Part shown: positions 61,520 through 64,000 of the stretch, piece by piece | How the letters are laid out: each line of letters begins with the position of its first letter | How positions within the stretch are numbered: the first letter of the stretch is position 1 | Translations under genes and position numbers: made by a program | The notes under the pieces: model-generated | What the model was told of the DNA's origin: nothing | Database searches by the model: none | The model's input: only the letters and a program-made list of their open reading frames with translations | DNA from: Bog-473 sp963763575 | Lineage (GTDB): Bacteria > Actinomycetota > Acidimicrobiia > Acidimicrobiales > RAAP-2 | DNA length: 64,000 bases | Reading direction: 5' to 3' | Assembly (NCBI GenBank): GCA_963763575.1 | Contig: CAVXPD010000018.1 | Coordinates: 186,001-250,000, forward strand

Positions 61520-62749
61520 TCAGAGGCTGACCAGATAGCTGTGGTGGAAGCCGAGTCGAGGGTCGGCGAGACGGGGCAGGGAGGGAACGTACTCGTGCAG
61601 ATCGGGCATCTTGACCCGTAGCCGGACGGTGTTCGACGGGTAGTCGTAGATCGTGACGTGGTTCATCCCGCGATTAGCGGTGAACAGCAACGTCTGGTCG
61701 CCGCTGAGCATGGTGGCGTAAATGGAATCCAGCACGGTGAAGCGGCTGGCACGCAACACGCTCAAGAAGTGGTGGCTGCTGGTGAACATGGAGCCGCGCG
61801 CCAGCGCGTCGTAGGCCTGGTTGCTCACCTGGCGGGCCACCTTGGCCTGCGCCCGGAGGCTCGGTTTCTCGTCGATGAAGCGCCATTCGGCAAACGAGGC
61901 GAGGTCGATGCAGACGATGCTCTGGCTGGCTCCGTTGCAAAAGATGAGCTCGTGGTCAGAGATCGTGACGTCCGAATTGAGGTGAGCCGGCGTCTCGCGG
62001 CCCACGGCCCAGTGACGCAACACCTGACCCGATTCAGCATCGATCTCGAAGGCGTACTCTTTGGCGAACCCGATGGCCCAGTCCTTCCAGTCGCGCCCTT
62101 CCTGGGGCGCCACCCGGAAGGAAACGGGGTAGAAGAAGTCCTCGGTGGGATGGACCGCCAGATGCCAGCAGGTGGCCGGGAGTTCAACCCGTCTGGCCTC
62201 GCCGGTGCGGAGGTCGTAGATGCCGACCTCTCTGGCCTCCCCCGTGACCGGGCTGTCCATGCCGCCATAGACGATGTAACGCCCCGACGCCGTGCGCTTC
62301 ATGGCGTGGGGGAGCTTCAAAAGGTGGGGGCCGAGGCGCTCGCCTTTCCCCAGGCGGTTCAGATCGAAGCGATAGAAGTAGTCGCCGACCGGCGTAATAA
62401 ATTCGGTGTCGTCGAGCCAGACGAGGTGCGTGCTCCCGCGCAGCGTCGTGTCGTTCGTTTCGAACTGAAGGGTCGAGACCCGGTCTACTTCGTCGAGGGT
62501 TGCCGCGTCGTAGAACAGAAGATGTTGGCCTGCATTTCCGAGAAACCCGACGGTGCGCCCGGGGTTGACGGTCGTGGCGTGGCCCGCGGCGGCGCCGTCG
62601 AAGTACTGCACCTTGTAGGCGTAGGCGTTGTCCGATGGGTCGAAGAGGAAGAGGCAGACGCCTGCCATGCCCTCGAATCCGTTGATACCGTTGCCGTCGA
62701 GGGCGAGGTAGAACCGATACGGATACGTCCTCACACCCCTCCTATCCAT
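61520..62749 (-). CDS. Uncharacterised beta-propeller-like protein
   Basis: A 409-residue protein, not recognised. Repeating strands of about 45 residues, such as VGFLGNAGQHLLFYDAATLDEVDRV, GRYIVYGGMDSPVTGEAREVGIYDLRTGEARRV (in part: REVGIYDLRTGEARRV) and QTLLFTANRGMNHVTIYDYP, look like propeller blades. Conserved-looking His (STHLVW, CWHLAVHP, PAHLNSD, TSSHHFL, GMNHV, LGFHHS) could form a metal site. No signal peptide is clear. ATG at 62749 is used; GTG at 62734 follows AGGAGG closely and is an alternative. It is divergent from 62879 and convergent with the SRPBCC gene. Confidence 0.55.
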   Translation of the reverse strand: MDRRGVRTYPYRFYLALDGNGINGFEGMAGVCLFLFDPSDNAYAYKVQYFDGAAAGHATTVNPGRTVGFLGNAGQHLLFYDAATLDEVDRVSTLQFETNDTTLRGSTHLVWLDDTEFITPVGDYFYRFDLNRLGKGERLGPHLLKLPHAMKRTASGRYIVYGGMDSPVTGEAREVGIYDLRTGEARRVELPATCWHLAVHPTEDFFYPVSFRVAPQEGRDWKDWAIGFAKEYAFEIDAESGQVLRHWAVGRETPAHLNSDVTISDHELIFCNGASQSIVCIDLASFAEWRFIDEKPSLRAQAKVARQVSNQAYDALARGSMFTSSHHFLSVLRASRFTVLDSIYATMLSGDQTLLFTANRGMNHVTIYDYPSNTVRLRVKMPDLHEYVPSLPRLADPRLGFHHSYLVSL

Positions 62750-62878
62750 CGAGGTGGGACGATCCTAGTGGGTGGCCTCTGATCGGCTCAGGGGTCGCTC
62801 CCGGCCAGGCGGCGGCGAAACTGTTGACAGTCGGGCGCCTGACGGCGAGGATGAAATTGGTTCGCGGAGGAGGTTGTC

Positions 62879-63427
62879 GTGCCCAGTGGTGGTAGCAGCA
62901 GCTCCGAGACGGTCACCGTCACGTCCACCGACACCGGAACGGTCGACATCGTGGGGTTGGACGACGTCAGCGTGACGTTGGCCGTCCCCGACCCGATCAC
63001 CACGAACTCGACGTATACGACGACGTCGACCTTGCTCGTTCCCGACCCGATCAAGAACGACGTCACCACGAAGAGCGACATCGGGATGAAGTCCGATCTG
63101 ACGTTGGATGTCAAGCCCCTCGAGACGACGATCGACGTCAAGCCTCTGGTCGTGGATCTCTGTTATACGGTCAATGTCGGGCGCCTACCTGAGACCCGGA
63201 TCCGCAACCCGTACCGGCACCACATCGGCCTCACGCTCTTCGGCACCGAGGTGCTCGGCATGACCTTCGAGGGCGAACAGGACACGGTGATCGAGGACCT
63301 GCACCGCCAGCCCATGGTGGTCGAAGGCCATGAGTATTTCGAACACGAACACGAACACGAGCACGAGCATCGAGCGAGCAGACGCAGCGACGACGGAGAC
63401 GGGCTCCACATCCGAGTCGGCCCCTGA
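62879..63427 (+). CDS. Val/Thr-rich hypothetical protein with EH-repeat tail
   Basis: A 182-residue protein, no family recognised. Residues about 8-70 are Thr/Ser/Val rich with repeated VPDPI units (AVPDPITTNS and LLVPDPIKND). Residues about 70-95 repeat DVKPLETTIDVKPLVVD. The central part YRHHIGLTLFGTEVLGMTFEG looks like a compact domain. The tail is HEYFEHEHEHEHEHRAS, an acidic-histidine repeat suited to metal binding. It starts with GTG after GGAGGAGG, and the partial beta-sandwich gene follows at 63429. Confidence 0.5.
   Translation: MPSGGSSSSETVTVTSTDTGTVDIVGLDDVSVTLAVPDPITTNSTYTTTSTLLVPDPIKNDVTTKSDIGMKSDLTLDVKPLETTIDVKPLVVDLCYTVNVGRLPETRIRNPYRHHIGLTLFGTEVLGMTFEGEQDTVIEDLHRQPMVVEGHEYFEHEHEHEHEHRASRRSDDGDGLHIRVGP
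63341..63370 (+). repeat. Five 6-bp tandem units encoding Glu-His pairs
   Basis: Three GAACAC units are followed by GAGCAC and GAGCAT, encoding five Glu-His pairs near the C-terminus of the Val/Thr-rich protein. A repeat prone to slippage. Confidence 0.85.
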
Positions 63428-63428
63428 C

Positions 63429-64000
63429 GTGGCCGCCGTGCGCGATCGGCTTCCGGACTACGGCGTCCTCGTCGAGACCGGACGGCCACTGACCCTGGCG
63501 GGAGCGCCGGGTCAGATCCGGTACGAACTCGAGTTTCACAACGGCGGTGACCAGCGTGCGATCGTGCGCCGGGCAGCCTTTGTCTGCCCCGAGCTCGAGG
63601 CGGTGACCGGTCGGCCCGCGGGTGTGCTGATGCCGACGGTGGTGTTGCATCCTGGTCATACTCGTCAAGTCCCCATCCGCATCACGGTGCCCGACCACGC
63701 GCCACCTGGACGCTACGAAGGCGAGCTGACCGTCGCGGGCGAGGCGCTCAGCGTCGTGGTGCACGTCGTAGACGAGTACGACCTCGACGTCGCACCGAAA
63801 GAGCTCGTCCTTGAGAACGCTGCGGGCGACCGGACGGTCCGTCAGATTGTGTGTACGAACCGTGGCAACGTCCCCCTGTGGATCGGGGAGATTGGTGCTC
63901 TTGTGCTCGATGACGAACTGACGACCTGCCGGAGCCTGCGTGCCGTCACCGCCGCCTGGCCGGACGAGGGGGGCGAGCACGACGCCGTCGACCGCTTCGT
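63429..64000 (+). CDS. Beta-sandwich (Ig/NEW3-like) protein, runs off the window
   Basis: At least 190 codons are visible and the frame is open at the window end. Repeats of sandwich strands are seen: YELEFHNGGDQRAIVRRAAF, VVLHPGHTRQVPIRITVPDHAPPG (in part: HTRQVPIRITVPDHAPPG) then RYEGELTVAGEALSVVVHV, and a second domain LDVAPKELVLENAAGDRTVRQIVCTNRGNVPLW (in part: KELVLENAAGDRTVRQIVCT). These resemble COG1470-type domains. GTG at 63429, one base after the preceding stop, is chosen; an in-frame ATG at 63330 overlapping the previous gene is possible. Confidence 0.65.
   Translation, partial: MAAVRDRLPDYGVLVETGRPLTLAGAPGQIRYELEFHNGGDQRAIVRRAAFVCPELEAVTGRPAGVLMPTVVLHPGHTRQVPIRITVPDHAPPGRYEGELTVAGEALSVVVHVVDEYDLDVAPKELVLENAAGDRTVRQIVCTNRGNVPLWIGEIGALVLDDELTTCRSLRAVTAAWPDEGGEHDAVDRF

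Noticed and set aside
63330..63429. An ATG at 63330 as start of the last gene
   Set aside because: It would translate the out-of-frame EH repeat as Asn/Thr/Ser-rich residues; the GTG right after the stop is a simpler start, though the ATG is not excluded.

Overview
The window is 64 kb of high-GC DNA (most genes read well above 65% GC, with GTG starts and ATGA/GTGA gene overlaps) from an actinobacterium. The gene set fits a deep-branching lineage, and I infer Acidimicrobiia. Markers are WhiB, a PdtaS-type kinase, the MSMEG_4193/DUF3090/SCO1664 trio, F420-linked proteins, a type 5 uracil-DNA glycosylase, and a cell-wall hydrolase with tandem 42-residue GYWLVAADGG repeats. No rRNA, tRNA, CRISPR array, integrase or transposase was found.

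Layout. 1-5.9 kb: an O-methyltransferase end, a PHP phosphatase, a PdtaS-like kinase (one-base frameshift) convergent with whiB1, then a glycerophosphodiesterase and the electron-transfer flavoprotein pair. The whiB1/glycerophosphodiesterase gap carries two CRP-type palindromes and three 11-bp direct repeats. 6-9.7 kb: an MBOAT O-acyltransferase with an SGNH partner, and a TauE/SafE permease. 9.8-19.3 kb: the conserved phosphatase/DUF3090/SCO1664 operon, two DNA glycosylases, a phosphotransferase, a KSTD-like flavoprotein, a DJ-1/GlxA pair, a hotdog thioesterase and an F420 hydrogenase beta-like protein. 19.5-32.9 kb: bacterioferritin comigratory protein, DEAD-box helicase, PIG-L deacetylase, glutamine amidotransferase, aconitase, CHAP hydrolase, argS (second one-base frameshift), an SDR and an HSL esterase. 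32.9-38 kb: a secreted protein, an MFS exporter, an ArsB/NhaD-like permease, a PPOX protein and a small membrane protein.

38.3-46.5 kb: a lower-GC island of small stress-type genes (UspA, DUF4235, DUF4177, LuxR-type response regulator, DUF6458, CsbD, hydrophobic peptide, PRC-barrel, KsbA-like, CYTH-CHAD). It sits inside a DUF2461 gene whose N-terminal part lies at 38040-38262 and C-terminal part at 46552-46939. Three copies of a 20-bp palindrome, AATCRCCCGATCGGGYGATT, occur only in the island. Two lie about 35 bp upstream of start codons, one of them the response regulator's own, so the island looks like a self-contained regulon. A run of strong hairpins at 40470-40575 may be a structured RNA.

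46.9-56.6 kb: DOPA-dioxygenase-like protein, a fatty acid desaturase divergent from a PaaX-like regulator across a perfect palindrome, an NHL-type secreted protein, and a MarR regulator with its own operator ahead of a heterodimeric ABC exporter. 57.2-64 kb: an unrecognised cluster. A translationally coupled four-gene operon encodes a phasin-like helical plus beta-sandwich protein, a DUF362-plus-extra-domain protein, an NAD-dependent epimerase and an SRPBCC protein. Facing it are a beta-propeller-like protein, a Val/Thr-rich protein with an EH-repeat tail, and a partial beta-sandwich protein. This cluster and the island are the best candidates for undescribed biology.
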